This document shows positions 28,975-38,531 of a stretch of DNA of 63,726 bases, piece by piece. Within the stretch, counting starts at the first letter, position 1; each line of letters starts with the position of its first letter. Position numbers and translations under genes: made by a program. The stretch is from an uncultured Brachyspira sp. (lineage in GTDB: Bacteria > Spirochaetota > Brachyspiria > Brachyspirales > Brachyspiraceae): contig NZ_CALXKQ010000018.1 in assembly GCF_944388875.1 (NCBI RefSeq), forward strand, positions 1-63,726. Direction: 5' to 3'. The notes below the pieces were generated by a model, which was not told where the DNA came from, made no database searches, and saw only the letters and a list, made by a program, of their open reading frames with translations.

Positions 28975-29002
28975 TTGACAATTTTTTTTTAAATGTTAGA
29001 AT
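28975..29002 (+). promoter_or_regulatory. Promoter of feoAB
   Basis: TTGACA (28975-28980) is separated by 16 nt from TAGAAT (28997-29002), about 57 nt before the feoAB start. Iron control (for example Fur) is plausible from the gene's role, but I cannot point to a clear operator. Confidence 0.55.
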
Positions 29003-29058
29003 AGACAAACACTTTGTAAATATGTTATAATTTTCTAAAATATTAAGGATAAAATTTT

Positions 29059-31548
29059 ATGAAATTAACTGATTTAAATATAGAGGAAGGTTTTGTAGTA
29101 GATAATGTAGCCACAAACGGAGAAATTAGACAAAGAATCATAGAAATGGGATTTACTCCTGGAGCTAAAGGTTGGATTGTAAGAAAAGCTCCTTTAGGCG
29201 ATCCAATACAAGTTCATATAATGGACTATGAAATTTCTCTAAGAAAATCTGAGGCTAACGGCATAGAAGTTGCAAAATCTAATGTTGAAATAAAAAAAGA
29301 CAGAGTATTAAAGCATAATGAACATAAAGAAATTAAAGAGGAAGAAAATTCTCTTGTAGAAAATAAAGATGATATTGCTAAAAAGATAAAAGTACCATCC
29401 AATAACACAAAATTAAAAGTAGCACTTGCAGGAAATCCTAATTCTGGAAAAACTACGATATTTAATGCATTGACTGGAGCAAATTATAAAGTTGCCAACT
29501 ATCCAGGTGTAACGGTTGAAAAGAGGCAGGCTAATATGCTTTATAATGGATATACTTATGATTTGATAGACTTACCGGGTGTTTATAGTTTAAGTGCATA
29601 TTCTCAGGATGAAGTTGTGGCATGCGATGTACTTCTTAATGAAAAGCCAGATTTTATAATTAATGTTATAGATTCCACAAATTTAGAAAGAAATCTTTAT
29701 CTCACTTTACAGCTTGTAGAATTAGGTATTCCTATAGTATGCGTACTTAATATGTATGAACATGCTGAAAAAAATGGGGTTAGAATTGATGAAAAAAATT
29801 TAACTGAGCTTTTTAAATTTCCTGTTATGAAGGTACATGGAAATAAATATGAAAGTGTAATAATGATATTAGAAAAAATAGAAGAGATGTATAAATCAGG
29901 AAACAAACTGCATCAGGACTCAGCTATAAGATACGGAGAAGAAGTTGAGAAATCAATAAAAGCAATCACAGATAAAATGCAAGGAGATATAAGCGATTTG
30001 CATAAAAGATGGCTTGCCATTAAAACTTTAGAGAAGGATGAAAGAGCAATCCATTCTATTAGAAGAGAATGTAATAACGGAGGGGATGTTATAGAAACTC
30101 TAAATAGAGAAATTATAAAATTAGAAAACTCTATGAATGCTAAAACAGACTCTATAATGGCAGATAAAAGATATTCATATATAAGAGGTGCTTTGCAGGA
30201 AGCAGTACAAAAGGATAATATACAGGCATTTAATTTTACAGAAGCGGCTGATGTAATATTTTTAAATAAATGGCTTGGTCTTCCAATATTTTTAGTAGTA
30301 TTATGGCTCATATTCAAAATAACATTTACAGTAGGAGCATATCCTCAGGGATGGCTTGAAATGGGCATAGGGGCATTATCTGGATTTGTAGGAAGTCTTC
30401 TTCCTGATGGAAGTTTGATACAATCTGTTGTGGTTGATGGTGTTATAGGAGGAGTTGGTGCCGTATTATCATTCCTTCCTCTTGTATTAATATTGTTCAC
30501 TGGAATTTCATTTTTAGAAGACTGCGGTTATATGGCAAGAGCTGCTTTCTTGATGGATAAAATAATGCATAAATTGGGACTTCATGGTCAGTCATTCATT
30601 CCGCTTTTCTTAGGTTTTGGATGTACAATTCCTGCAGTTATGGCAGCACGTACTTTAAGAAGCAAGAAAGACAGAGTTGTTACCGTGTTAATTACTACAT
30701 TTATGAGCTGCGGGGCAAGACTTCCTGTTTACATATTATTCATAGGTGCTTTTTTTGATCCAAAGATGGCAGCTTCTGTGATGTTCAGTATATATATGAT
30801 TGGGGTCTTAATGGCATTTGTGATAGCATTCATATTTAGAAAAGCATTCTTCAAAGGGGAAGAAACTCCTTTTGTTATGGAGCTTCCTCCGTATAGAATA
30901 CCTAGAGCAAAAGCAGTATTAAGACACATGTTTGATAGAGGATGGATGTACATTAAAAAAGCTGGTACTTATGTATTTGCTGCCTCAGTTATCATTTGGG
31001 CATTAATGACATTCCCTCAATATAATCCTACTGATACTGATAATGAAAGACTTATGAATGAAGCTAAAACATTAATGACAAGTCAGGGTTTAGATATTAA
31101 TGATGAAGAAGCTGTAAATGCTGAATTTGAAAGATTAGTTGCTTCTGAAGGATTGAGAAATAGCTATGCTGGAAAAATAGGTACTTTTATAGAACCTATA
31201 TTAAAACCATTAGGATTTGACTGGAGAATAGGTATAGGGCTTGTGGCAGGAGGAGCTGCAAAAGAAGTATTTGTTTCTACTATAGCTCAGATTAAATCTA
31301 TAGAGGACGGTGATGAGTCTGTACTTACAGAATCTTTAAGAAATGATCCTGTATTTAATCCTATAGTGGCATATACATTACTATTATTTGTTCTTTTATA
31401 TTTCCCTTGTTTTGCTGCTGTAGGGGTTATAGGTTCTGAAATAGGAAAAAAATGGATACCTTTCTTAATGATTTATACTCTAGCTGTTGCTTGGATAGTA
31501 AGTTTTATCTTCTACCAAGTTGCTGGAAGAATAGCAGGCATCATATAA
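29059..31548 (+). CDS. feoB: Ferrous iron transporter, FeoA-FeoB fusion
   Basis: This 829-residue inner-membrane Fe(II) importer has a FeoA-type SH3-like domain fused in front (about residues 1-75: MKLTDLN, RIIEMGFTPG, VHIMDYEISLRKSEA). A charged linker follows, then the FeoB G-protein domain with G1 GNPNSGKT at 125-132, the NYPGVTVE switch, G3 DLPG, and G4 NMYE where NxxD is usual. The membrane domain starts near 415 and shows paired Gate motifs (PLFLGFGCTIPAV, a CGAR-containing LP segment). FeoA is normally a separate small protein. AAGG lies upstream, and a terminator follows. Confidence 0.95.
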   Translation: MKLTDLNIEEGFVVDNVATNGEIRQRIIEMGFTPGAKGWIVRKAPLGDPIQVHIMDYEISLRKSEANGIEVAKSNVEIKKDRVLKHNEHKEIKEEENSLVENKDDIAKKIKVPSNNTKLKVALAGNPNSGKTTIFNALTGANYKVANYPGVTVEKRQANMLYNGYTYDLIDLPGVYSLSAYSQDEVVACDVLLNEKPDFIINVIDSTNLERNLYLTLQLVELGIPIVCVLNMYEHAEKNGVRIDEKNLTELFKFPVMKVHGNKYESVIMILEKIEEMYKSGNKLHQDSAIRYGEEVEKSIKAITDKMQGDISDLHKRWLAIKTLEKDERAIHSIRRECNNGGDVIETLNREIIKLENSMNAKTDSIMADKRYSYIRGALQEAVQKDNIQAFNFTEAADVIFLNKWLGLPIFLVVLWLIFKITFTVGAYPQGWLEMGIGALSGFVGSLLPDGSLIQSVVVDGVIGGVGAVLSFLPLVLILFTGISFLEDCGYMARAAFLMDKIMHKLGLHGQSFIPLFLGFGCTIPAVMAARTLRSKKDRVVTVLITTFMSCGARLPVYILFIGAFFDPKMAASVMFSIYMIGVLMAFVIAFIFRKAFFKGEETPFVMELPPYRIPRAKAVLRHMFDRGWMYIKKAGTYVFAASVIIWALMTFPQYNPTDTDNERLMNEAKTLMTSQGLDINDEEAVNAEFERLVASEGLRNSYAGKIGTFIEPILKPLGFDWRIGIGLVAGGAAKEVFVSTIAQIKSIEDGDESVLTESLRNDPVFNPIVAYTLLLFVLLYFPCFAAVGVIGSEIGKKWIPFLMIYTLAVAWIVSFIFYQVAGRIAGII

Positions 31549-31586
31549 ATTTGCATCCATAAGATAGTTTTTTAATATAGTGTTTA

Positions 31587-31625
31587 GCTCAAGACTTTAT
31601 TACATAGAGTCTTGGGCATTTTTAT
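31587..31625 (+). terminator. Terminator of feoAB
   Basis: A 10-bp stem (31587-31596 with 31608-31617, one G-U pair) is followed by ATTTTTATTTTT. Confidence 0.85.
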
Positions 31626-31660
31626 TTTTAAAACTATAAATATTTAAACTTTATTCTAAT

Positions 31661-31749
31661 ACCCCACCCTATATATTTAATGCCAATTTAGTTAATAAAA
31701 TTTTATTTATTCTTATTGCTTGCATATAAATTTATAAAACCCGCCCTAG
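31661..31749 (-). repeat. G-tract interspersed repeat (inverted copy)
   Basis: Read on the minus strand, it opens with CTAGGGCGGG and closes about 80 nt later with AGGGTGGGG. This is the same end pattern as the plus-strand copies elsewhere in the window. It sits head-to-head with the copy at 31775-31969. Confidence 0.6.
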
Positions 31750-31774
31750 TTTTAATTATATTTTTAATATAATC

Positions 31775-31969
31775 AACGCACGATGAATGCATTAAAAAAT
31801 ATACACAGATTAAATAATACAATTTAAATCTATTATAAAAATCAACAAACCGTGCGTTAAATAAAATTCCAAATTTAATAAATACTTGGGTGGGTATGCT
31901 TTTTATTATTTAATATTAAATATAATAAAAATTAAAATACATAAGAAATAAAAAATATAAAGGGCGGGG
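31775..31969 (+). repeat. G-tract interspersed repeat with CGCACG/CGTGCG module
   Basis: The left module has AACGCACG (31775-31782) and the inverse CCGTGCGTT (31850-31858). The right module runs from CTTGGGTGGG (31885-31894) to AAAGGGCGGGG (ending 31969). With the inverted copy it fills the 434-bp gap between feoAB and the SDR gene, and I see no coding frame in it. Confidence 0.75.
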
Positions 31970-31982
31970 TATGTAAATAATT

Positions 31983-32732
31983 TTATATATTTAATTTCCA
32001 TCCCTCATCATTATGATATATCATTAATTTTGTCATACCTCCATCTACTGTAATATTCTCTCCATTTATAAAATCATTGCAGCAAATAAACCAAGCTGTA
32101 CTTGCTATATCATAAGTATTTCCGACTTTAGCACTAGGATGCTGTAAAATATCTTCATTGCTAAAATCAGCATTGTCAATAGTATTTATCCAACCAGGGC
32201 TAATTGAATTAACACGCACTTTATGAGATAAACTAACAGCCATAGCATGAGTTAAAGCTACAATAGCTCCCTTAGCGGCACTGTAACTTTCACTGTCCTT
32301 CTGAGACATAAAAGCTCTAGTAGAGGCAATATTTATAATACATGCCTTATCATTAAAATAATTCATAAAATTCTTTGTAATCTCATAAGGTGCAGCAGCT
32401 CCAATCTTTAAAATCTCCAAAAAATCGTCATAACTGCATCCGCTTAAAAGTCCCTTATTTGAATAACATGCATTATTTATTAAATAATCAATATTACCAT
32501 ATTTTTCTATTACTTTGTCTGTAAATAGCTTTATGGATTTTTCATTGTCAATAGTATCATTTATGAATAGGCTCTCTCTATTCATTGATTTTATTTTTTG
32601 ATATACTTTAATCCCATTTTCATTATCTTTATCTATAAAAGCTATATCGCAATTATTCTCAGCAAATAAAAAAGCAATTTCTTTTCCTATTCCATTTGAT
32701 GCCCCAGTTATAACACAAACTTTATTTTTCAT
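31983..32732 (-). CDS. Short-chain dehydrogenase/reductase
   Basis: This 249-residue NAD(P)-dependent oxidoreductase is a classical SDR. The cofactor motif TGASNGIGKE is at residues 9-18, NNACYS (NNAG-like) near 85, catalytic Ser in NIAST, and Tyr/Lys in YSAAKG near 150. The C-terminal segment GENITVDGG matches the usual dGG end. I place the start at ATG 32732; the longer GTG frame adds seven residues that include the GGAG ribosome-binding site. The substrate cannot be inferred. It is flanked by repeats downstream and a PepSY gene upstream. Confidence 0.9.
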   Translation of the reverse strand: MKNKVCVITGASNGIGKEIAFLFAENNCDIAFIDKDNENGIKVYQKIKSMNRESLFINDTIDNEKSIKLFTDKVIEKYGNIDYLINNACYSNKGLLSGCSYDDFLEILKIGAAAPYEITKNFMNYFNDKACIINIASTRAFMSQKDSESYSAAKGAIVALTHAMAVSLSHKVRVNSISPGWINTIDNADFSNEDILQHPSAKVGNTYDIASTAWFICCNDFINGENITVDGGMTKLMIYHNDEGWKLNI

Positions 32733-32819
32733 AATATATCTAACTCCATACACAAAATTATATTAATAATATATGTATTTTATTATATATAAAGAAAGAT
32801 AAAAATCTAGTTAAATAAG

Positions 32820-32848
32820 AAAGAGGGTTATTGATATAACCCTCTCTT
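32820..32848 (-). terminator. Terminator of the third PepSY-like gene
   Basis: A stem of at least 9 bp with a GAGGGTTAT core (32823-32831 with 32836-32844) lies just after the stop at 32887 on the minus strand. A T-rich tail follows. Confidence 0.75.
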
Positions 32849-32886
32849 ATAAAGTATTTTTCATAAATTAGCATTCATTCTATAAA

Positions 32887-33318
32887 TTAGTCGTCAAATT
32901 TCTGTCCCATTAACTGTCCGTCAGCAGTTATAAATAGTTCCATGAAGTTATTTAATTTAACTTTGTAATTACCCCATTCTTTTTCTGCATCTATTACTAC
33001 AGCCTGAGGATAAGTATTTTTGATAGTACTTACTACAGCCTGAGGTAAAGCACTGAAAGGAACTGTGTTATATTTACCGTCTATACTCTCCCACTCTCCA
33101 TTGTATAAAAACTCTATTTTAGAACCGTTTGATAGTTTAACTTCAAATTTTCCGTCATCTCTTTCCACTTTCCAAATCTGTGCATTAGGATATACTTGCT
33201 GTATGAAAATTCTTGAATTCTGAGGAAGCGAAGAAGCTGGTACCATCCAATCAGCAAAAAGATTAGAAGCAGAAAATAAACTTAAAGTTATTAATAAAGC
33301 GAATAATTTTTTAGTCAT
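32887..33318 (-). CDS. PepSY-like secreted protein
   Basis: This 143-residue exported protein is a paralogue of 17872 and 18327. A signal peptide (LFALLITLSLFSASNLFA) is followed by two related alpha/beta repeats with conserved SKIEFLYNGEWESIDG and YKVKLNNFMELFI segments, closing GQLMGQKFDD. It has an AAAGGAG ribosome-binding site and a near-consensus promoter, so it is probably well expressed as a single gene. It is likely periplasmic or surface-associated; function unknown. Confidence 0.82.
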   Translation of the reverse strand: MTKKLFALLITLSLFSASNLFADWMVPASSLPQNSRIFIQQVYPNAQIWKVERDDGKFEVKLSNGSKIEFLYNGEWESIDGKYNTVPFSALPQAVVSTIKNTYPQAVVIDAEKEWGNYKVKLNNFMELFITADGQLMGQKFDD

Positions 33319-33388
33319 AGTAAAATCTCCTTTTTTATTTATAAGTATTTTGTTATCTCTATATATGTAAATTATCTTTACAATTATA

Positions 33389-33416
33389 AGTATAGCCTAT
33401 ATACAGAAATTGTCAA
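33389..33416 (-). promoter_or_regulatory. Promoter of the third PepSY-like gene
   Basis: On the minus strand TTGACA (33416-33411) is separated by 16 nt from TATACT (33394-33389), about 70 nt upstream of the ATG. The rest of the 332-bp divergent gap up to 33650 is A/T-rich and shows nothing else clear. Confidence 0.65.
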
Positions 33417-33636
33417 TATAGTTTACATTAATTTTACTAAAAATTTACAATAATTATATAAAAATAACAATATTAGAATACAAATAATACATATAATATT
33501 TACAACTATGTAAAAATCTTATAAAATGTAAATATTATTTACTTTTATCAATTGTTAAATTATTAATAAGTCATTGAAAATATTTATAAAAATTAATAAT
33601 TTTTTTAATTCTTACTAAAAAATTATAATTTTATGA

Positions 33637-33642
33637 TATAAT
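33637..33642 (+). promoter_or_regulatory. -10 box placing the HAD gene ATG at the transcription start
   Basis: TATAAT ends 8 nt before the ATG at 33651 and no Shine-Dalgarno is present. This fits a leaderless mRNA. No good -35 is visible. Confidence 0.45.
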
Positions 33643-33650
33643 TATAGACT

Positions 33651-34454
33651 ATGAATACTTTAAAAAATAAAATCAAATTAATAGCAACAGATTTAGACGG
33701 AACACTTCTTAACAGCAATAAAGAAATTAGTGATTATAACAAAAAAATATTATTTGAACTTATGTATAATCATAATGTAGAATTAATATTATCAAGCGGA
33801 AGACCATTTGAGGGATTAAAAAGCTATAAAGAGCTTCTTAAAATTAATAATTATTCTATAATATTCAATGGTGCCTCAATAGTTGATAATAATGAAAACA
33901 TTGTATACAGAAAAACATTAGATGAAAATATATCAAAAACAATTATAGAATTATCAAAAGATTATAATGTTTGTATTCATGTGTATGATAATGGAAAATA
34001 TATAGTTTCAAAAGAAAATTTTTATATAAAATCTTATGTTCAAATAGAAAAAACTGTTAATGTATTATACGGACTTAATAATGTAAGCGATTATAGATTT
34101 GATAAAATGCTTATATTAGGAGAAAGAGAAATATTAAATGAATTAAAGCAAAAAATAGATTCTAAAATGGATATTAATTCATGTTTTTCAGGAGAGAAAT
34201 TTTTAGAAATAATATCCAAAGAAGCTAATAAAGGCAATGCTTTAAAATGGATTTGTGAAAATAAAGGCATATCAATAGAAAATGCAGCAGCTTTCGGAGA
34301 TAATTTTAATGATATAGAAATGATAGAATATGCAGGAATAGGTGTTGCTATGGGTAATGCTGAAGAAAATGTTAAACAAAAAGCCAATTACATTGCTCTT
34401 TCAAATGATGAAGACGGGGTTGGAAAATTTTTAAAAGATGCATTTGAATTATAA
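33651..34454 (+). CDS. Cof-type HAD-IIB family phosphatase
   Basis: This 267-residue haloacid-dehalogenase hydrolase has motif I DLDGTLLNS near residues 14-22 (nucleophile and general-acid Asp), motif II LSSGRPF near 46, and motif IV AFGDNFNDIEM near 216. A C2-type cap lies between, as in the Cof/YbiV sugar- and cofactor-phosphatases. The substrate is unknown. The ATG follows a -10 box by 8 nt with no SD, so translation may be leaderless. Its end overlaps the convergent pseudogene by 6 nt. Confidence 0.92.
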   Translation: MNTLKNKIKLIATDLDGTLLNSNKEISDYNKKILFELMYNHNVELILSSGRPFEGLKSYKELLKINNYSIIFNGASIVDNNENIVYRKTLDENISKTIIELSKDYNVCIHVYDNGKYIVSKENFYIKSYVQIEKTVNVLYGLNNVSDYRFDKMLILGEREILNELKQKIDSKMDINSCFSGEKFLEIISKEANKGNALKWICENKGISIENAAAFGDNFNDIEMIEYAGIGVAMGNAEENVKQKANYIALSNDEDGVGKFLKDAFEL

Positions 34455-35485
34455 TAAATATTCATCAATTATAATCTCTTTTATAATTATGTCATCACTG
34501 CTTTTTAAATTGTTATCATAGTAATATATTATACCAAAATTATCACTAAAAAAACAATTATTAGTGTATAGTGTTGATATATTTTTTAATAATTTATTTT
34601 CAAGATTATAACAATTAATATTTATGCAATTATCCTGAAAATCTAAAGATATTAAATTATTTTTATAGCAATATAATTTTCCATGTACTTCATTATTTTT
34701 ATCTACACTAAATAAATTTTCATCTATAGTTTCACAGCTTTCTAAATATCTATACTTATCACTATCATCTATTTTTATATCATCTATATTATAAAACATT
34801 AATTGATTATAAACAAAATCTTCATCATTAAAATTTGTATTATCGCAAGCCAAAACAAATTTTTTGTTATCTATAAAAGTTAAAGGTCTATTCCAATTAT
34901 AACCGCTTATATATTCATTAACAACATCTGTTTGGCATTTCTCATATTCTCTTAAAAACTCTTCAATATTAAGATATATTATACAGTCAATAGGATTCCA
35001 TACCTATATATATAAAAAAAATGTTTATAATCTTTTGATACTAATAAATTGCTGTGAAAATAATCTATGCAGAACTTCTTTTCATCTCTGTTTATATCAG
35101 TTATCATCACTTTAGTTTTTAAATTTATTATATTAAGAGTATTCCATTTAGTTTGAGTGATAAGATGTATTTCATTATTAATAATACAAAATTCATTAGA
35201 ATAGCTTGAATATTTAGAACAGTAATCCTCTCTTTGTAAATTAATAATATCCAATGTTTCTATATTTACAACAGCAGAGTTTAATCCTTTCTCCTCAGTT
35301 ATGCATATATAAGGATGCATTAATTTTAAAACTACCGTTTCTTTATTGGCATTGATATTTTCTAATTTTATTAATTGCTTATATTCATTAGTTTTTTTAT
35401 TATAAATAATTAAAAAAGAATTATCTGTAAATAAAAAATATTCATCTGTGTTATTATCATTTAATATAATACTTTCTATAATCAT
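34449..35485 (-). pseudogene. Frameshifted hypothetical gene
   Basis: Two minus-strand frames form one broken gene. The first runs from ATG 35485 to 34979 (168 codons). The second continues in another frame as WNPIDCIIYLNIEEF and so on to 34449 with no start of its own nearby. Adding one base near 35000 would join them into a protein of about 345 residues. The product is rich in beta-strand and Asn/Ile patterns suggesting a repeated-blade or WD-like fold, but I do not recognise it. A sequencing error is an alternative to true decay. Confidence 0.65.
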
Positions 35486-35539
35486 AATTAAACCATAATG
35501 CTTAATAATAATATATATTGAAGTTAATATTTTACAATA

Positions 35540-35545
35540 TATAAT
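35540..35545 (+). promoter_or_regulatory. -10 box placing the M20 gene ATG at the transcription start
   Basis: TATAAT ends 6 nt before the ATG at 35552 and no Shine-Dalgarno is visible, the spacing expected of a leaderless transcript. Confidence 0.5.
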
Positions 35546-35551
35546 GAATAT

Positions 35552-36772
35552 ATGGAAGAGTTGGAGATAATAAAAAATAAAATAAGATCTATAAAACAGG
35601 AACTAATTGATATACGAAGAGATATACATTCAAATCCTGAATTGTCATCCGAGGAATTTAGAACAATGAATGTTATATCAGAATATTTAACTTATCATAA
35701 TATAAAACATAAAACCAATGTTGCAGGTACAGGCATTATAGCAGATATATACGGAAAAGACAAAAGTTTCACAGCAGCATTCAGAGCCGATATAGATGCA
35801 TTGCCGATTAATGATTTAAAACACTGCAGTTATGCTTCAAAAAATAAAGGAGTATGTCATGCATGCGGACATGATGTTCATACTGCAATTAATATGGGCA
35901 TAGCTAATATATTTTCAAATAACAATAATAATAAAATAATTCCTCCATGCAATATAAGACTTATATTCCAGCCTGCAGAAGAAACTGTAGGCGGAGCATG
36001 GCAGATGATAAAAGAAAATGCATTAGAAAATGTAAATGTTATATATGCACTTCATGTATCTCCAAATATAGATACTGGCTATGTTCAAATAAATGATGAT
36101 ATTGTAAATGCTGGATGCTTGGATTTTAAAATAAAAGTATATGGCAAAAGTTCTCATGGAGCTAATCCTGCAGGAGGAGTTGATGCAATAGTAATATCAT
36201 CAAAAATAATAAATGATTTGCAAACTATAATAAGCAGAAATGTTCATGCAGAAGACAGTGCTGTTATAACTATAGGTACAATAAACGGAGGAAATGCTTC
36301 AAATATAATATGCGATTATGTAGAGATGACTGGAACTATAAGAACATTAAGAGAAATCACTATGGAAAAAATCAAAAACAGAATAAAAAAGGTGATAAAA
36401 TGCATATCAAATTCTTTTGACGGCGATGCTGAGTTTATAGAATTAGTATACTACCCTAGCCTAATTAATTGGAAAGATGCTTCTAATATTGTAAGAGAGA
36501 ATGCTGTAAATTTGCTTGGTGAAAATAAAGTATTGAAATCAAAGCCTTCATTAGGTTCTGAAGATTTTTCTTTTTTTGTACAAAATAAAGCAGGAGCCTT
36601 TTTTAATATAGGTTCAAGAAATGAAAAAAAAGGCATTATACATAAGGCACATAATGGGTTATTCGATGCTGATGAGGATTGTATAGAGATAGGTCTTACT
36701 CTGCAAATAATGAATCTTTACAGCAGCTGCTTAAAAAAAGATTTATTTTGGATTGGAAAAGAAAGAAATTAA
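35552..36772 (+). CDS. M20 family amidohydrolase (hippurate hydrolase / N-acyl amino acid deacylase type)
   Basis: This 406-residue metallopeptidase-family enzyme should cleave N-acyl amino acids or related amides. Motifs are IRRDIHSNPELSSEEF near residue 20, FRADIDALPI near 78, the metal-binding CHACGHDVH near 105, and PAEET near 144. A dimerisation domain carries SSHGANPAGG near 205, and the C-terminal SEDFSFF holds the last metal-site region. The start lies 6 nt after a -10 box. The OppA-like gene follows 100 nt later, so peptide uptake plus hydrolysis is a plausible pairing, inferred from proximity. Confidence 0.92.
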   Translation: MEELEIIKNKIRSIKQELIDIRRDIHSNPELSSEEFRTMNVISEYLTYHNIKHKTNVAGTGIIADIYGKDKSFTAAFRADIDALPINDLKHCSYASKNKGVCHACGHDVHTAINMGIANIFSNNNNNKIIPPCNIRLIFQPAEETVGGAWQMIKENALENVNVIYALHVSPNIDTGYVQINDDIVNAGCLDFKIKVYGKSSHGANPAGGVDAIVISSKIINDLQTIISRNVHAEDSAVITIGTINGGNASNIICDYVEMTGTIRTLREITMEKIKNRIKKVIKCISNSFDGDAEFIELVYYPSLINWKDASNIVRENAVNLLGENKVLKSKPSLGSEDFSFFVQNKAGAFFNIGSRNEKKGIIHKAHNGLFDADEDCIEIGLTLQIMNLYSSCLKKDLFWIGKERN

Positions 36773-36872
36773 AATATTTATTTCAGAATATACGATTTAA
36801 TATGAAACTATGCTTGACAATACATCAATATAAAATACAATTGAACAAATTACTATACTAAGGATAGGTACA

Positions 36873-38474
36873 ATGAAAAAAATTTATTCTATTTTGATAG
36901 TTTTTATTATTCTAATATCATGTTCAAATAATAAAAGTATAGACAGCAATACTGTATATGTAAATTTAGGTGCAGAGCCAAAAACAATAGACCCTGCACT
37001 AAATATAACATTGCAGGGTTCTACTTATGTAACACATTTGTTTGAATGTTTAACTACAAAGTATAAAGATATAGAAATTCAGCCCGGAGCAGCAGAAAGC
37101 TGGGATATTTCTGATGATGGGCTTACATATATATTTCATTTAAGAACAAACGGTAAATGGTCTGACGGCAAGCCTTTAACTGCTCAGGATTTTGAATATT
37201 CTTGGAAGCGTGTAGTTGACCCTGATACAGCAAGCGAACCTAGCTATTTATTCGAGCCTATACTAAACTTCTCTAATGTTAATGGCGGATATATGCCTGT
37301 GGATGAGTTTGGTATAAGGGCTATAGATGATTATACTCTTGAAGTAAAATTGGAATACCCTACTGCATATTTTTTGGAGCTTGTTAACCTTCCTGTATTT
37401 TCACCTGTAAGAAAGGATATGGTTGAAAAAGACCCTGATAATTGGACTAGAAATCCTAAAACTTGTGTAGGAAACGGAGCTTTCGTTTTGCAGGAAAGAA
37501 AGCCTGATGAAAGCATAACTGTAGTAAAAAATACAAATTATTGGAATAAAGATACTATTGTAGCTGAAAAAATTAAATTTGTACTTATGGATAATCCTAA
37601 TTCAGCTGTTGCTGGTGTAAAAGAAGGCTCTCTGCATTTCTCAGATCAATTCCCATATCAAGATATAGATACATTAAAGGCAGAAGGATTAATAGACATT
37701 GCAACTAGAATAGGAACTCAATATTATGCACTAAATACTACAAATGAAACTTTGAAAGATAAAAGAGTAAGAAAAGCACTATCTCTTGCAATAGACAGAA
37801 ATTATATAGTTGATAATGTTCTTAAATCTGGAAAACCTGCAGGTGCTTTAGTTCCTTGGGGGGTTACTGATGTTGAAGGATATTTCAGAGATAATGCAGG
37901 AGAATATATAAGCACTAATAAAGAGGATTATCAGAAAAATGTTGCCGAAGCTAAAAGACTGATGGCTGAAGCTGGATACCCTAATGGAGAGGGATTCCCT
38001 GTATTAGAGTTCTTCCTTACTTTTAGTAATGATATACCTATGTTTGAGGCTGTTCAGAATATGTGGAAAGTCAATCTCGGTATAGATGTAAAACTTACAC
38101 AAATGGAATTTGCTCCGTTTATTCATGCATTTAGAACAGAAAGAAATTATACTATGGCTAGTGCAAGCTGGACTGGAAGCTATAATGATCCTACCACATT
38201 TTTGGGAATGTTTGTAAGCTATTCATATAAAAATCACTCATTGTTCACAAATGCTGCATTTGATGAAGCTATAAGCATTGCATCTAAAACTATAGATCAA
38301 AATATAAGAATGAGAGAATTGCATAAAGCAGAAAAAATACTTATAGAGGATGAGGCTGTTATAATACCTATAGCATATTTTGAACCTGCTGTATTAAAAA
38401 GTCCAAATTTGAAGGATGTATTTTATATACCTTTTGCTCAATATAAATTCTCATATTCATATTTGGAAAAATAA
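36873..38474 (+). CDS. Oligopeptide ABC transporter substrate-binding lipoprotein (OppA-like)
   Basis: This 533-residue family-5 solute-binding protein is anchored by Cys17 (LISC). Typical features are LGAEPKTIDPAL at the start of the mature part, a KWSDGKPLTAQDFEYSW motif near residue 93, and the late EAKRLMAEAGYPNGEGFP segment. It should bind peptides for an Opp/Dpp importer; no permease or ATPase gene is nearby, so it must use a distant one. AAGGA precedes the ATG. A MarR regulator follows on the same strand. Confidence 0.93.
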   Translation: MKKIYSILIVFIILISCSNNKSIDSNTVYVNLGAEPKTIDPALNITLQGSTYVTHLFECLTTKYKDIEIQPGAAESWDISDDGLTYIFHLRTNGKWSDGKPLTAQDFEYSWKRVVDPDTASEPSYLFEPILNFSNVNGGYMPVDEFGIRAIDDYTLEVKLEYPTAYFLELVNLPVFSPVRKDMVEKDPDNWTRNPKTCVGNGAFVLQERKPDESITVVKNTNYWNKDTIVAEKIKFVLMDNPNSAVAGVKEGSLHFSDQFPYQDIDTLKAEGLIDIATRIGTQYYALNTTNETLKDKRVRKALSLAIDRNYIVDNVLKSGKPAGALVPWGVTDVEGYFRDNAGEYISTNKEDYQKNVAEAKRLMAEAGYPNGEGFPVLEFFLTFSNDIPMFEAVQNMWKVNLGIDVKLTQMEFAPFIHAFRTERNYTMASASWTGSYNDPTTFLGMFVSYSYKNHSLFTNAAFDEAISIASKTIDQNIRMRELHKAEKILIEDEAVIIPIAYFEPAVLKSPNLKDVFYIPFAQYKFSYSYLEK

Positions 38475-38531
38475 AAATCTATAAGTTAAAAAATATACTG
38501 CTTGTTTTTTATATAAAATTTTATATAATAT

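Noticed and set aside
36679-36861. 60-codon plus-strand frame overlapping the end of the M20 gene
   Set aside because: It mostly repeats the M20 3' end in another frame and lacks a ribosome-binding site.
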